Origin: Elusimicrobia bacterium RIFCSPLOWO2_12_FULL_59_9 | GTDB taxonomy: Bacteria; Elusimicrobiota; Elusimicrobia; O2-12-FULL-59-9 | Length of the DNA: 5,290 nt | Direction of reading: 5' to 3' | Assembly (NCBI GenBank): GCA_001800185.1 | Contig: MGUX01000008.1 | Coordinates: 1-5,290 of the forward strand | In this document: positions 4,840 to 5,290 of the stretch, in pieces | How the letters are laid out: each line of letters opens with the position of its first letter | Position numbering within the stretch: the stretch's first letter is position 1 | Program-made: the position numbers and the translations under genes | The notes under the pieces: generated by a model | What the model saw: the letters and a program-made list of their open reading frames with translations, nothing else | Told to the model about the DNA's origin: nothing | Database searches by the model: none

Positions 4840-5290
4840 TGGGCCGAGGAGGGACTCCTGTAGGCGCGTATCGGCTCCGTCGCGAGCTGAAGCCGCTCTG
4901 CAAGGAATGCAAGCGGGAGGAAATCGACGGCGGCGATCTATGTCACGGCTGCCGCGCCCGGCTCGCCTACCAAAAAAAAGCCGCCGCTGAAAAACTCAAA
5001 GCCTGCCACGAGATCGCCGAACGGCTCTACAAGATCGACCGGGAGAAGTACGCTGAGATATTTGCGTTTATCAATAAAATGGTGAAGCGGGGGCGATCTC
5101 TGCTCCTGATACTCCATGCGATAGAGGCGCTGGAGCGGCAGATCAAGCTCGGCAGTCCCCCGCGCGGCATCGGCTGCTTTGACTATCTCTCCGGAACGCT
5201 CCGCCGGCTGGAGGAGAAGTCCGAGGCGGAAAAACTCCGGCAGCGCGGCCCGATGAAACTCGGCGATATCCCGCTTAACCTCAAAGACCT
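4839..5290 (+). CDS. Zinc-ribbon and coiled-coil protein, 3' end beyond the window
   Basis: ATG 4839 overlaps the previous TGA (TGATG), and the frame stays open to the window end, giving 150 complete codons. Cys21-x-x-Cys24 and Cys35-x-x-Cys38 (LCKECKREEIDGGDLCHGC) make a compact four-cysteine zinc ribbon. A long charged helical region follows at about residues 39-83 (rich in Ala, Lys, Glu, Arg), then a second helical part (about 85-105) and a third (120-136) rich in Leu, Glu and Arg. The knuckle spacing of 10 residues is shorter than in DksA/TraR, so I do not call it that family. A nucleic-acid-binding or regulatory role is plausible by analogy with zinc-finger genes in early phage regions. 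No Shine-Dalgarno stands out, which suggests translational coupling. An A8 tract (4972-4979) encodes part of Gln-Lys-Lys. Confidence 0.65.
   Translation, partial: MGRGGTPVGAYRLRRELKPLCKECKREEIDGGDLCHGCRARLAYQKKAAAEKLKACHEIAERLYKIDREKYAEIFAFINKMVKRGRSLLLILHAIEALERQIKLGSPPRGIGCFDYLSGTLRRLEEKSEAEKLRQRGPMKLGDIPLNLKD

Noticed and set aside
1..5290. Transposon ends, CRISPR array, tRNA or rRNA
   Set aside because: No long terminal inverted repeats or repeated end-binding sites, no regularly spaced direct repeats and no tRNA-like fold were seen. Element ends probably lie outside the window.
4839..5290. DksA/TraR-type regulator for the downstream zinc-ribbon gene
   Set aside because: The cysteine pairs are separated by 10 residues and precede the coiled coil. 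DksA/TraR have a wider spacing and the zinc finger near the C-terminus.

Overview
The window is GC-rich DNA carrying a densely packed run of genes, all on the plus strand. It looks like part of a transposition module from a mobile element or transposable (Mu-like) prophage. No gene-free stretch exceeds about 50 bases. The host is probably Gram-negative: the first gene encodes an exported protein, and most starts have GGAGG-type ribosome binding sites. A palindrome at 411-438 has GTAGGGGCG arms of a type I recall from environmental proteobacterial and related genomes. Taxonomy cannot be fixed further from this sequence.

Left part (1-831): four tiny genes joined by ATGA stop/start overlaps. They are the 3' part of an exported small protein, a 72-aa protein of unknown function, a 47-aa single-pass membrane protein, and a 72-aa basic protein with a CxC...CxxC zinc-ribbon-like motif. 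Two different near-perfect palindromes (411-438 and 796-821) lie inside the 3' ends of two of these genes and encode their C-termini.

Centre (832-4486): a 244-aa protein with a DUF3102-like segment is followed by the core pair. The first member is a 548-aa DDE (rve-fold) transposase of the MuA/TnsB/TniA type. The second is a 412-aa AAA ATPase of the MuB/TnsC/TniB/ExeA type, which begins directly after the transposase stop codon. By family analogy, the ATPase would bind DNA, choose the target and activate the transposase, which cuts and joins the element ends. The ATPase has two apparent helix-turn-helix segments before the AAA domain. At the junction is an in-frame ATG with a strong, well-spaced Shine-Dalgarno sequence, so the gene may make both a long and a short ATPase.

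Right part (4487-5290): a 100-aa membrane-anchored protein starting at TTG, then a CxxC...CxxC zinc-ribbon and coiled-coil protein that runs off the window.

The combination of MuA/MuB-like genes with tiny overlapping genes and zinc-ribbon proteins fits the early region of a transposable phage, or an uncharacterised Tn5053/Tn7-like element. No element ends, repressor, TniQ/TnsD-type targeting gene, resolvase or virion genes are visible, so the type of element stays open.
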